NCBI GenBank assembly: GCA_027627225.1
Contig: CM051025.1
Location: 51,520,181 to 51,584,180 of the forward strand
Origin: Congeria kusceri
Taxonomy: Eukaryota; Mollusca; Bivalvia; Myida; Dreissenidae
DNA: 64,000 bases
Direction: 5' to 3'
Below are positions 34,801 to 49,800 of this stretch, in pieces. Numbering within the stretch: position 1 is the first letter of the stretch; each line of letters begins with the position of its first letter. The translations under genes were made by a program, and so were the position numbers. A model generated the notes under the pieces. The model saw only the letters and a list, made by a program, of their open reading frames with translations, was not told where the DNA came from and made no database searches.

Positions 34801-37800
34801 ATTAAACTTTAAAATACAAGTAAGAATGTTTTAAAAGTTAAAATCTAGTTAGGAAATTGTTGGATTATCATTAAAACCAGTCAATTACAAGTGCAAAGCC
34901 AGTCAACTGTATAATCGTCACAACATCCCTTTACCTGGGGTAAGACTCATCCTCTGCAAGCCTGACCATGAAAAAGCTCTGTTAAAGCTTGCCATAAAGC
35001 AGTATGTAAATGTCACAAGTCAAAAACAAAATAATATAGCATAACTGAATAACATCCATATGTACCTTAAACTAGAAATGTGTCCACAGACACGATGCCC
35101 CCACCTATGAAGCCATTTCTACATGGCGCCGCTTTGTCTGTATGCATAAAATTAGGTTGCAAAAGGAGAATTGTCCTTCTATATTACGCACTTCCTGCTA
35201 ATGTATTCTCTTATTCTGTGATGTAAGTTGAGGCATCACAAAATAGTTTTAGTCATGACCAAAAAAAATCAATAAAGGGTAGTAATCAAAACTTTTGGGC
35301 AATCATGTGTTATGGTTCTTGTATGCTTCACTTACTCTTGCTATCTTAAATCATTCTGTGCAGAATCAACAAAATGCCTTTCATCATTTTTCAATTATGC
35401 TTTGCACACTCATCTACAAAGGGAAGTAATTAACTAACTTTACAAAAAGGTTCTTGCATTCGACACACCATCTGGCGATGGTGATCATTTTTGCCAATTT
35501 ATCTGAAAATCCCTGCAGGTATGACAATATTATGCTCTGGACAATGATTTTGACCTTTGACCTTTATTAGTGACCTTGACCTTTCATCTACAGATCTAGT
35601 TCATGAATGCCACTTGCCGTCTCATAATGCTTATCACTTCTGCCAAGTAATTTTAAAATTCTTCCATGCCGGACAAAATTATGCTCCGGACAGAGTCCAT
35701 GGTATTAATGAATATATTTGACATTTGACCTTTAAGTGAGACCTTGACCTTGGACCTAATTCTTGCACGCGACACACCGTCTTATAACGGTTATCACTTC
35801 TGCAAAGTTATTTGGAAATCCTTCAATTATATACTTAATCTTTGACCTTTAAGTGTGACCTTGACCTTCAACCAATGCACCTGGTTCTTGCATGCGACAC
35901 ACCACTGCATAATGCTTATCACTTACGCCAAGTTGTTTGAAAATCCTTCCCTGCAGGACAACATTATGCTCCGGCCAGGGTCTATGGCTTAAACTCTTAT
36001 ATTTCACCTTTGACCTTTAAGTGTGACCTTGACCTTCGACCAAGGGACCTGGTTCTTGCGCGTGACACACTGTTTTATTATGCTTAATATTTCTGCCAAG
36101 TTATTTGAAAATCCTCCAATGTTGGTCAAAGAAATTGTCAGGACAAGAATCCAAACGTACGTAGATACCCACAGACAGGGTAAACACTATATGCCGCCCC
36201 ATCATTGATGGTGGGGGCATACAATTCCAATATACAAACATAAATTCTAAAATCTTGAATCTTCATATGAAAAATGACTGTAACTTCCTCCTTCATATAC
36301 TGTAAATTATTTAATTAGCTAGTATGCATTTACAGGGACCTGTTCACAGATTGGCAAATTGACAATTTTCAAAATGTTTGCCATAGATCCCAGATAAAAA
36401 CAATACATTATATATTAACAAGCAAACGGACACTTCTCACAGGGAAATATATAGGAAATATCATGTTGTTTATAGATAACCATCAACTGAAATGGAAAAA
36501 TTATAAAGCGTTTATAACGCTTTCATCTGTATTTTGGAAAACATGTGTCACCTACATACAAAATTACATGTAGCATAAAAAATTTACTACTTGTTAGTAA
36601 TTCAGAATGGCCGATTGGTTATTCTCAGATTTGTATCTACCTATATTCCATTAAGTCAAAAACATCATAGGTTTGAGCCTAGTAGGAAGCTTTTTTTTCC
36701 TATTTAATATTTGTTATTTGTTAGTCCAGATGCTTTATTGTTGCAGTTATGATATTTAATGGCATATTTAAAAATACATAAAATCTGTGAACAAGTTCCT
36801 TTAATGCTTCTTGAAGGTCAAATTTAGCCAACTGGCTACAACAAGACTAATAACAAAAAGCTTCATTTGGAAAATACAGTTGTTTACTAAAAACCGTACA
36901 TTTTTTATAACCAATACGGTTTTCAAATATGTCACATTTCATAAGCAATTTCCTGCTTGTGTTGGCAATTCAAGAATGCTTTGCAAAACTCTTGGTATAT
37001 TTTGTTATATTGTATTTCTGATGACTTTCATTATGTATTTATATATTTCAAAGAAAACTTCAGAGAAAATTAAAATGACCATTTGTAGGACCAAAGAAAT
37101 ATGTGTACACTGTAGATCATTGTAAAACATAATATTTATTTCACAAACTTTATTGCTGAAAATGTAAGAAGATATAACCTACTAGAGCTTTGTCACAGGA
37201 GTGGCAGCTGGCCCCAAATGATAGCATGTTTGAAGGTGAGGAACCGTTTTTCAATTTTTAGTAACGGTGACCTTGACCTTGATCCCACCCACCCGTATGC
37301 AAACCCAAGCGATGTCTTGATAAAAGGTATCTATGTATGAAGTTGAATTACAATAGCTCAATTCGGTCTCGAGTAATTGAGCGGAAACCGTTTTTCTATT
37401 TTTTTTACGGTGACCTTGACAGTGACCCCATCCACCCCCTATGTAATCCCAAGCCAGGTCTCGATATAAGGTATCTATGGATGAAGTTTCATGAAAATAT
37501 TTTGATTCGTTCTCAAGTTAGGGAGCTGAAACCAAAAGTTGACTCCGCCTGAAAATGAAAAATTAACAAAGGAACATAACTCCAGAATTATGAAGTGCAG
37601 AGTAACAGTTCTTGTGCACTGCACTTTTCCTCAATGAGATCTATCCACCTATGAAGTTTCATGTTAATACCTCTTATAGTCTAAGAGTTCCAGGCAAAAA
37701 TGAAGTATAAAAAATTAACAAAGGGCAATGACTCTAGAACCACGAAGTGCAGAGTAATGGTTCTTGTACACGGCACTTTTCCTTAATGAGATCTATCCAT

Positions 37801-40800
37801 TGATGAAGTTTCAATTTAATAGCTGAAACGGTTTTGAAGTTATGAAAGAAAAACTTGAAAAATGTGGACTGACGGACGGATGGACAGGGTGATTACTATA
37901 GGGCACCCGCAATCAATTTGCAGGGCCCTAATAATCTATATGAAAGGCTTTCTAACCACCTTCTACTACCAATGCCACACAAATACAAGGTACATGTACC
38001 TACTGTATGGTAATCTTGGGCTTCTGTTTCATCCAGATATCCCCAGTGTCCTCTGATTCATCTATCTCGTCAGACTGCAAGACACAGCAACTACATGTAC
38101 ACGTATGTCTTTGAAAAACAAATTCTGAGTAAAGTGTGATTATTAAAGTATTTATTTCTAAGATAATACACACATGTCAATACTACATGATTAAGGTATT
38201 AATTTGTATAGTTTTCCACATTTTTTAGGTGTGTTTGTTTCTTTCTCTTCTTCCACAAATGTCACTTAAACACAATTCTGATATTTTACTGTCATTACTG
38301 TTCTAAAATTTCAGTTCAACATATTGCAGTGATAAATATTGCATGGGAGAATTATTACAGTAAAACTTCTTGAACTTGAGGTCGCGCTGCTGAGTTATTT
38401 TAGTTCTTGACCTATACAGTGTTCAATATTGTGAAGTGGGAAATATTTACCCTGATGTATGGTGAGCATTATTTACTACACGATGTTTACATAAAACAAC
38501 TATGGACTTAGCAATAAAACTATGCATGTGTCACTACTATTGTAGAAGCATATGTTTAATGGTACACACCGATAAGACAATTTATTAACACTACATAAAG
38601 AACGAAAATCTGTGCTCGAGTTATTTTAGTACCGATGCTTAAGTTAAAGGTCATAATTTCGTATAGAGGTATTAATTGTTTTGCCAGGACTTTGAGATCA
38701 GCTCGAGTAATAGTGGTATTCGAGTTATTGTTTAACTGTAATTATATTATTCTCTTCCAAATAAATATGTTTAAACCAAAAACAGTTAATATGAAGGGAC
38801 AAAACCTGACCCATACCTGAGTTGGAGCAGGCTGAACATCCAAAAGGAGATGGAAGAACTTGCAGCAGAAGTCTTGTTCTGCTAGGCACATGGGCTCCAG
38901 CTCTGACAGCACCTTGTCAAACACCTGAAATGCATGCAACCTGTCTGTGGTAAGCAAATACATATTTAAGAACATCAATGGCTGTGTAGTAGTCTTTTTA
39001 TTTGAAGGAAAATACATGTATGTGTAGCACCAGTTTGTGCTCAAGCAAAACATCTTACAGTTCCACAATGTCTGCACTGGGGGTTTGGGGTGAGGGACAT
39101 GTTTAAGCTGCAACTGTATATTCAGTACTGATAGTTTGTATCTTGTAAATTGTCTTGTTTTGTATGACAATTATCTAAAATCCAATGTACAATGATCAAT
39201 TACAATCTTTAACATAACACAATGGCTTTCTTATTTGTACATGTTCTATTAGTATACCACAGACAATTCCTTGCAGTAACACATGTTGTCTGTTACCACA
39301 TTTCCAAGGGTACAAATGTGCTTAAACAGCTCGACTTACAACCCAACAGTTTTGGTAATAAATAACTTAAAACTTGACTTTAACACTACACACATGTACA
39401 ACACAACCCACCTTATCAACTTACACTGAACAAAATTTCACAATAAATAAATAATATCGAATCCGACTCACACAAAACCCACAACTCCACCCACCTGATC
39501 AAACAAGTGTCTCATGGCCATCTCTGCATCTGCGACTCCTTGGATGGCTGAGTCTATGCTGTGAACAGAACCAGCGCGGTTCTTGGCGTCCATTGGCATA
39601 CTGAGACTGGCTGAGGAGCCAGACAGTCGAGCCCCACTGATGTCTGAAAAATAATCCAAAACCTATACTGTAAATCATTATTTTATTGCGTAGTGTATAA
39701 ATTTTGCTCATTCTTGAAAAACGGCTTATTCATGTGGTCTTAAATTTGTGCATTTTGCATTTCTTTATCTTCATACTTTTTTTTAATAGTCATGCAAAAA
39801 TAAAAATTACACGGGGTCTTAAATTTGCGCTATGTTCAGGCTGCGAAATACCCCAAAATTAGACCACAGCGAAATAAAATGATTTTACACTATATTTCTG
39901 TGGCTTTTATATGCAAAGAAGGTAATGGATATAAGCAATCGATAGAAAATAATAACACATTGTTTAAAAAAAAATTCTACATTAGTTCATACTAAAAAAA
40001 TAACTGATTCTAAAACCAATACAAAAACATATAATTACTTGGTTTATACATGTACATGGGATCAACAAATAGAATAGCTATTATAAAGTGTGGCTTATGT
40101 TCATTTTTAGTACAAGAAATCTTTGTTAGTTTGGGTTATTTCACAGCCAATGTGTTTGTTTTCTTGTGAAATAAAAAAACACCAATAAAGAATGATGTTG
40201 GCAAAACATGCAAAAAACAATACCAGTATATGTTAAAGCAAATATAAATAAGATGTACTCAGTCTGGATTTATCTCCCTTTCCAACAGCCACTTGTTTTG
40301 CAGTCTCTAAGAAGTCCTGGACTTCTTTGACATACAGCTTTGACAGATTATTGGTATATACCTAAGACAACCAGAAAAATAATATGGATTGTCATTGTGC
40401 ATTAATGAATGTACCTGTGTATATTAGATACAAGTTATTTACATACGACCTTGTTAAAACCTACACATGCCGCAAGTCCAAGCCAATACTCCCAAACTAT
40501 ACTATGTGATATGAAAAGAATCAGTGATTTTATATTTTGCAAAATGATTTTTCTGACAAGTTATGGCTCCCAACAAAAGTATTTAAATGTACAGAAAGAA
40601 AGATATTACATTGATTTAATGACTTCTCTACCATGTGCGAAAACACGCATGCTGGTTCTTTGCAATGGTTGTCATAGTATTAAAAACAGTATTGAAATTT
40701 AAAAGACAATGAAACTGCAGCTGAAAAGCAGTAGAGAAACTCCACCAAAAGGACCTTTACTTCAAGCGATTGGGAGATTCCCCCTACCATACTGTATAAT

Positions 40801-43800
40801 TGAAAGCATAATTGAACACTGAGCGAAATTAGCACTAGCCCGTAAACTCTGCACTGGTACATTTTGAACCGGGCGTGCTCTGATTCTCAGATTTATATAG
40901 ACAGGCTTGTTACATTTTTGTGCTCTCAAGTAATAATATGAGGGGCGTCGTGAGAAAACCGGTCTTAATGCATGTGCGTAAAGTGTTGTCCCGGATTAGT
41001 CTGTGCAGTCTGCACTGGCTAATCGGGGACAGCACTTTTCGCTTTTATGGTATTTTCTGTTTCAAGGAAGTCTCTTTTAACCATAAATCCACTTTTGGCG
41101 GAAAGTGCCGTCCTGGATCAGCCTGTGCAGACTGCACAGGCTGATCCGGGACGACACTTTACACACATGCATTAAGCCCGGCTTTCCCACGACGCACCTC
41201 ATATAAGAATTTGGGCTTGCTTGGCCAAACTGCTAATTTCCATGATGGTAATTCCAAGTACAATGACCGTTTACACAGACTTAACATTAACAAAAGATAA
41301 AAGCAAGTATTTCTGACCTTCTTCAATTCCCTGAAAGCATCTCGGTCGGACTGTTTGAGCCACGCCATGAGTTCCGTGTATGGCGTGAGGTCCCGATGAC
41401 TGGAATTGTGAGGAGGAAGTTTCAGCTCTGACGAGTGACGACTCAGTGTCTCCCCCATCTCGTTTCCCTACAAGCGAAGTATCGGTATCACAAGACGAGC
41501 TCACTGTCATTGAAGGGAATGGATTTTGTTTTACACTGTCTTGAACCTTTACTGAAATAGTGTTTTTACTGCAGACATTGAAGACTATTATTATGCCTTT
41601 AAGTGTTAATTCCAATTCTAAGACAGCCACTAACTCTTCATCTTGAACAGTCTATAACACCAAATATTCTGTGTTTAGTTATTACATTGCTTACCAGATT
41701 GAATTTGAAGAAAAAAATTATGCTAAAATGTTTTTTTATGTAATGGTAAATTTGTTTCGTATTTCATTTGCCTTAACATTTTTATAACAAGTGACATACT
41801 TGGTGTATGAACAGGTTGTTCAGGTAGTGTGACAGTCTCTTGGAGAAGCTGGCTGCCATTTGGTTGAACCTTCGCATTTGTTCTTCAACTGCTGATATCT
41901 TCTGTAAGGCTGCAAAACAGAAGACAAGAAATATCTTAAAGAAACGAACACAGTGGCATCATGCTAAGCCAATAAAACATTGTCAAATAGATTGTCAGCT
42001 ATTTTCTGACTATGATTAAAATGTGTTGAGGACCAACTTTTGATCTACTTTTTGCAAGAAATTATTATTGATTTAGTAGTGATAGTCATAGAATTATTTT
42101 AGTCTCTGAAAACAAACTGCTGAAACTGAGTATGAAATGTAAAGGTCGAAAGGTTTTCTTGTTTTATCTTACCAATTTTCTTGGGAGAGTTACTGTCTTG
42201 ATCAAGATCAGAATGGCAAGCACGTTATACAAGGAGCAAAGTAGAAGCAAAGTAACATAATATATGATGAATCTGATATTTGACAGTAACGATTGCATCA
42301 GTCTATTATAGTCACTGCCACTACATAAAACACCTCACCGTTTCAGTGTTATTACATGTTCATGCAAAAACAACTAAATCAATTAATGAATGCTTAAACG
42401 CAGACATAGCTGTCAGTCTACCATATACAAACCTGGGTGGATGGCTGCGTGACGACTACGCTGTAACTGCTGGGCAGCCACAGTACAATCCAGGATACCG
42501 TTGGGCGTTGACAGGTCTCCACTGGACAATGATGTTGCATACCTTTCTTCCAAATCAAGCTGTTTCTGTGTAACGAAATCATCATCACCACCACCACCAT
42601 CATCATCATCAGCAGCAGCAACATCATCATCATCTTCTTCACCACAACCACAACCATAATCATCATCATCATCATCATTTCCATTAAACCCACAATTACA
42701 TCACCACAAGTTACTGTCATCATGTTCATGACCAAAACCACCACCATTATATTCTTACCACATTCATCTTTATCATTATCACATTACAGCAGAGCAGCAT
42801 TTTCTTCTGAAAATCTTCAACAGTATCATCTTCAACACAACCAATCGTGTCACATGACAAAATTATCCACATAATTTACTTAACACTGATTCCATTAGAG
42901 TTCAGAGGTGTGATATCAGAAACCCTTCAGGGGAGTAAATTAGTAAATTCCTTTAAAAGGTTCATAGAAACGCAGCATTTATCAACAGATCCAGCAATAT
43001 TTACAGATACTGAACTCCAGATGGGCATAAAAAGGTGTGTTTTTTTTAGTTGTGCCTAAACAGTAAAAACGTGTAAAACCATTACTATATGACTAGAACA
43101 CGATCAAATACTGTCACAAACTGTATATTTCATTGAAAATTCGAAGTGGAGTAAGCTCACACTTTTCTTGAATCTGGTATTCCCAATTTAAAAATTCCAA
43201 CGACTGTCCCCAATACACGTACCTGATTAAAGAGTGCGCATGAGTGACTAGACACGACTAAATTGTCAGGTGATTATCCTAAATATAAATGGCGCTATTT
43301 CTAAATTACTCGATGGGTTATAGCGTCTGCAGACGCTATAGATTTTAGAATGATAAAAAGGACGAAAACTATATAAAATCATAAAACTATATAAAATCAT
43401 AAAACTAAATAAATTCAGGTAAATAAAAACATACATGTCTAATTTTTTCACATGTGCTATACAATTATGTAAGAAATAGTGTTTTTGTGACAATTTTATT
43501 TTGTTTTTACGATTGGACCATCGGGACTTTAGTCCCTTTAAGCACTATTTGTATACAAAATCAAGAATTCAAAAAGGAAATCAGCAGAAAGAAGGGCTCA
43601 CTCTGGCATTCGCCAGATAAGAAAATGGCTACAAAATAAACCATTTAGCTAAAGAAATGTCCATTTGGCTGCAAATTGTTAGTTAGGGACAGCCCTGTGA
43701 AAACAGGAAGAATCACACCCCTAATATACAACCATGTGACAGGTGAAACTTCATAATGGCCCTACCACGAGGTTTTCCAGTTCTGAGAGCAGCTTCTGAT

Positions 43801-46800
43801 GGTTCTGATTCCTGACGGACATCAAGGTATCCTTTTCCTTCATCATCTCCATCTGCTCTTTCACACCCTAATATGACATACAGTGTATATAAGCTGTTGA
43901 CCTCTTAAACGATCTGCATACAATTGAAATAAAATCTGTGAATTGTCCAAGGATGTACATTTTCCCCGATGAAATTACCAAAATCCAAAAACAAAATACA
44001 TTCACAATGTAAATACATATTTTAATACAAACCAATTAACATTAATTACTAGTATTTTCATGAACAATATCTTGTTCATGACATTGACATTTAGGCCATA
44101 TACTTACATGTATTACATCTTCCCTAAGTTTTTGAGCACTTACAAATGTAAATAAAATACTTCTTGTCCCAATATTAAGGGATTCTAGCACATGATACTA
44201 GTATTTGCTAAGAGTGAATGTTCATAGCAATACATTCTAAAATATGCAGTGAACATACACTATTTTCACTGCTAATATAACATTATCACACAATATCAGA
44301 CATATACTGTTTATCTGTATTCTCGTGGTACTTAACCTTTAAGTAAATATTTGGAGCAAAAAACAACATTTTCTTTCAATAACATGCTATAAATTGAACC
44401 TTTTCACGAAAATAACAACTTGAAATTGTGTTTAAAGTAAAGTATTCGTCCTTAACTTATTCTGTTTTTCAATGCACCATGCAGCCATCTTGAAAAATTA
44501 CGTCATCGGTAATCTCGCGGTAAAACTTTTGTTTTGAAATAAGTTTGCTGTTAGTGTATAAACAAACACAAACACTTTAAATTGTTGAATTGTAACATTA
44601 AACAAATATAACAAAACTATAATTTGAGTATTCATTTATATTTACTCACGCAGACGAAAGTGTAGACATTGACCCCTAATGTCTACCGATAGCCGCAAGC
44701 TGATTCGAAAGTTATTTATATTTATGGTTTCAAATCATATTACTTGTTTTAATTCGAATGAATTAATTTTTAACTTACTATTTTCTTAAAGAAAACCAAA
44801 AATATGTTAGATGTTGACAATTAAGCATGAAAATCCGAAGATAAACAATTACCGCGAAAATAGAGATACCGCGAGAATACCTATGCCGAGTATACTACAC
44901 TAGCTACAGAATAACGAGTCTCGTAACGAGTCTCTTACCTGTAGGATTTTATCATACGAGTCCAGTTTACTCTCTATGGCTTCAGCCTGTTTTATGCCAT
45001 CATCAAGCAGTTTCATCAAGTTAAACACCTGGTCTTCACTCCCCATGATCACATGCATATTGGCCTGTACACAAACAGCCAAGAAATATCATTTTACACA
45101 AGCATGTTAAGATACATACATATATAATTATTAAATAGAATAATGAATTGTCAATTACTAATGTTAAGACTGTTAAAACTGAACAGTCAAAGAAATTTCA
45201 ATGAACATGATTCAGATAAAAGCAAAGGCAGTACAACAACAAAATGTATGAACTACTACTTTGGTACACAATGTACTAACAAGAGCACTACCTACGGGTG
45301 CTGGACACTCGACTTTCTCATACATGATCGTACTCTAGGCTTGTTTATAGTATAAGTTTATCACTGCCATGAAGTATTATAAATTTCAAGTCAAAACATC
45401 TTATAGATATTGAGAAATTTGACCTAAAGCAAAAAATTGAAAAAAGGGCAATAACTCCACCAAAATCATTGATATAGTTACCTCATCTTGCCTACAGAAT
45501 GGATTCATAACTGTGATCAGATAGCTTGTGTTTCAAGTCAATACCCAGGGTTTCCCGCATGATTTCTTGAAAGCATGTCGGCATCCCCGACACCTACGCT
45601 AAAATAATCGGCTCGACCCCCCCTCCACCCTAGATCGTCCAAATCCGCCCTCTTAATCACCCCTACCCATGAAATTGGCCGCTCCGTTTGATCCCCATCC
45701 CCTCAAATCGGCTGAGTCGGCTGTAACGATCGACCCCACCTCCTCAAAAAACTGCTAAAACACATGACCCAACATGCCAACATGCCCGAAATTGGCCGCA
45801 ACGATCAACCCCATCGGTGCGAAATCGGCCACAACGCTCGGCCCCAAATTTCCCTAAAATCGGCCGCAATGCCCGAATCCCGTCGGCGACCAAATCGGCA
45901 GTTTCGCTTGAACTACCAAGCCTGTCTCTCGACCTGAACGTCTCCCAACATTGGCCGCTGCCTTAAAGCTACCATAGCTCTCTTATTCATGTAATATTTC
46001 GATTTCGAACAATCTCAAGTTAATTTAGAATGAACACCGTCTAAATCGCGTAATTGTAAAGTGGATCCGTCATGATTCGCGGGCGATTTAAGCACGTATA
46101 ATTATGCAATTAAAAAAATGCATTATCTTAAATTTACGATTCTTCCTTTTATAAACCTGAAACTGTTAAAAGTAGTTCTCCTACTAAGATCTTATTGAAT
46201 AACACGTGTTGACCTTATTCCTTTGGGGCAGTGTACATCAAAATTATTACCGCTAGTTGTCTCAAAAACTTTTTATTTCCTTAACTGTTCTCAGACGCGA
46301 AAAAATATATCCATCGTTATCTGTTACACTATATGCGGACATTAAAAATTCACCTTTTATATTTAATTATTGAATTTGCGGTTCTTTATCAACATAAAAT
46401 ACGGTCACGTATCTCCATTTAAAAAGCGTTTTTTGATACAAACGAGCACAAAAATTATGTCGCCATGCAAAAGGTCACGTACGCCTCATGGAAAACGTGC
46501 GTGTACTGGTCACATGCTTAATTACATAGTGTTGATGTAAAAAAAATACGTTTGATAACGTCAAATGAGTTTTAAAATGAAGCTCTATATTATTTTTTTC
46601 CAATATTTTTGATTGTCAATTTGTAAAAAGGATTAGGGAATTAACGGGATAAAATTAAATCGTACATATAATAATGAAATATTTTAAAATGCCGGCTGGA
46701 TTTTCATGGCAAGCACTAGTAGTTGTTGTCAAACACTTTTTAGTTGTTAGTAAGGTATAAACTCCGCTCTTTAAATCGCCATATCTGATTGGCTATTGAG

Positions 46801-49800
46801 ATTGTTTTGTAGGCGGGACTACACTGTTTAGTCACTAGTCAATTACACTGTTGAAAATGAGATCTTGTCGATCAATAAAAGGTTCATTTATGACCCTTCT
46901 ATTAAAGATCTGTGTAATTAGATAAAGGGATTAAGTGTTGTCGCTTTGCAAATTAAGGCATGTCGGCCTTTTTTAAGCATGTCGCAAATGACTAATTTCT
47001 TTGAAGGCATGCTGGGCCCGACAGGCGAAAGAGGCCTGCGGGAAACCCTGATACCTCTTACAGATATTGTGAAATTTGACCTAAAGCTGAAAAAGGAGCA
47101 ATCACTCAAGCAAAATCATTGATAGAGTTACCTCCTCTTGTCTACAGAATAGGTTCATCACTATGATCAAGTGCTTTGAGTTTCAAGTCAATACCTCACA
47201 TAGGTATTGAGAAATTTGACCTAAAAAGAAAATTGTAAGTTGAAACAAGATTCTGTGTTTGAAAAACACACATGCCCCCGGTTGGTGCTGGGTAGCCCAT
47301 TTCTTAGTCCAAATTAGGTCAAAGTCAAGGTGAAAGTGAGGTCGGGTGATATTGGTGGATTGGAAACGGTCATAAGTAAAAACTGTGTAAATATCCAAGT
47401 GTTGCAGTAAGCGGTGTTGGTGCTAGACGAAACAGTAAAATCTAGTTAACCACGAAATGGCACTTTTGAATTATTATAAGTCCAAATTAGTCCAAGGTCA
47501 AAGTGAGGTTGGGTGATATGGGTTGATTGGGGATGGTCATTAGCAACAACTGTGTAAGTATCCAAATGTTGTAGCAAGCGGTGCTGGTGCTAGATGAAAT
47601 GGTAAAATCTAGTTAACCAAGAAACAGCCCACTTGAATTATTCTAGGTGCAAATTAGGTCAAGGTCAAGGTCAAAGTGAGGTTGGGTGATATGGGTGGAT
47701 TGGAAATGGATATATCAACTGTGTAAATATCCAAGTGTTGTAGTAAGTGGTGTTGGTGCTCGACGAAACAGTAAAATCTAGTTAACCAAGAAATAGAACT
47801 TTTAATTATTATTAGTCCAAATTAGGTCAAGGTCAAAGTGAGGTTTGGTGATATGGGTGGATAGGGAATGGTTATAAGCAAAAACTGTGTAAGTATCCAA
47901 GTGTTGTAGTAAGCTGTGTAGGTGCTAGATGAAACGGTATAATCTACTTAACCTTGTCACGGACCGAAGGACGGACGGACGGATCACTATAGGCCTCCCG
48001 TTCATTGAGTTTCAATTTAATATCTTATTGAGAAATTTTATATTTACCAAAAAATTGTCAAAATATGCTAAGTTTTTAAATCCAAACAAGGGCAGATAAC
48101 TCTTGAAATACAAATCACAGGATACCTGCCTTGTTGTAATGGACTACCCTTTTGATAGTGAACAAGTATTGAAAGTTTCAAATGGATACCTTTGATAGTT
48201 TTTGAGAAATGGAATGACAAAAAACTTAACCAAAAAGCTTTACAAAAAACCTTAACTTACGCAAACGCTGATGCAGACAACAGGGCGACCACAACAGCTA
48301 GACTTTTTTTCTTCGAAAAGTCGAGCTAAAAATCTTACACTGTGCTACTGATACACAAAGTTTTATCAGCTATGTTTATGGGTTCTTCCACTCTATCACT
48401 CACTTCTTTCACTCAGTCTAACTTTTTAACTCTTCAAAGATTTTTGTAATTCCTACCCCATTAAGTATGGACACATTATCTTTCACTCATTTGATTTACT
48501 GTTCAAAGGTTTGTAGTAATTCCTACCCCAACAAGAGTGGACACATTATTTTTTACTCAGTCTAACTTTTCAACTCTTCAGAGATTTGTAGCAATTCCTA
48601 CCCTGTTAAGTATGGACACATTTTCTTAACTCTGTCTTACTATTTAACTCGTAAAAGATTTGTAGTAATTACTATCCCATCAAGAATTGACACATTATCG
48701 TTACTCAGTTAAACTAAACTAACTCATCAAGATCTTGAGTAATTCCTACCCCATTATGTATGAACACATTACAAGGGCTGAAAATGAAACTATTGTATAT
48801 GATATTGAAATGTGGAGCAGATACAACAGTTTCACGATAAACCATTTAAATTTATCTTCCACTCCGTCTAACTATTAACTTCCACTCCGTCCAACTATTA
48901 AACTTTTCGAACATTTGTGGTATTCATACCCCATTATGTATGGTCACATTATCTTTCACTCAGTCTAATATTTAACTTCCAGAAATCAAAGATCTTGAGT
49001 AATTCCTACCCCATCAAGTATGGACAACTTCTTGGATAGCTGTTCAGTAAATGTCTCAGCGTTGCTGATGGCGGCCGCACACTCGGACATGAGCGACTCC
49101 AAATCCTCCTCCTCCCGCTGGGAGAGCGCCTGGAACTCCTCATCTGTCACCATGGAGACGCCCTCCTGGGCACTCTGACCGTGAGCTAGTGGCTTTATTA
49201 TTTCTAGAAACAATAATAGATGCATGTCTTCCAGTGCTTGTGGTAACTAGTGGGCCAATATGGCCCTTGGCTGCTCACCTGAGATTAATAAATCATAATG
49301 GCTAAGCAATTTCAATAGCGTATTCGGAGATGTTTGAAGCAACATTTACAACAAACAACATTGATGGACAGCCACGTTTTTAATGAGCCAAATAATTTGA
49401 AGAAATTTTGTACAGTCCCGGAAGGAAAATTTCTGTAAAATGTCAAAATCCTGCAAACGGTTCAGACAAGAAGATTGTTAATATATTAGGAAAACTTCCC
49501 AGCCCCCTGGTGGCCATGTGCTCAGGCGAGCTAAAAAAGAAAACACCAAACTTGCCACAAAAGCAATACTAGTATCAGTCACAGAACATATGATATAATG
49601 AATGCAAAAAGAACAATACTTTTGTACACGAAATAAATTGTCATTTCTAAAACAGAGGTGTCTGTATACCAGATCTACACACAACTGTTAAATGAATTAA
49701 CATAATTGTATGGAATAGTATAGAATATAAGGAATAGAAATATCAATTTACAACAGTTACTGTAAACTGAAATACCAACATACTATGTAGAACTACAAGA

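Larger units (their letters stand above)
45289..48332 (+). mobile_element. Tandem-core Helitron-like element, CTCGACTTT type, with two nested insertions
   Basis: Starts ACAAGAGCACTACCTACGGG with hairpin (AGCAC/GTGCT) then CTCGACTTTCTCAT; ends CTTCGAAAAGTCGAGCTAAAA. Own core pieces (TTTGACCTAAAG, GTTACCTC.TCTTG.CTACAG, AGTTTCAAGTCAATACC) occur at ~45360-45540, 47051-47243 and 48004-48300. It is interrupted by a 1.5-kb TIR transposon and by a second ACAAGA element (47244-48003). In EXOC1 intron 5. Confidence 0.7.

Noticed and set aside
34935..34953. 19-nt block on the minus strand between CTTGCAG and GTAAAG, looking like another EXOC1 microexon
   Set aside because: Inclusion between exons 14 and 15 shifts the frame to an immediate stop, and the protein alignment has no gap there.
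36811..37125. 104-codon plus-strand open frame as a novel gene
   Set aside because: No recognisable motif, AT-rich composition like the surrounding intron, and no splice or promoter context.
42418..42747. Met/Val-rich 109-codon frame
   Set aside because: Product of the CAT/CAC microsatellite and the antisense reading around EXOC1 exon 8.
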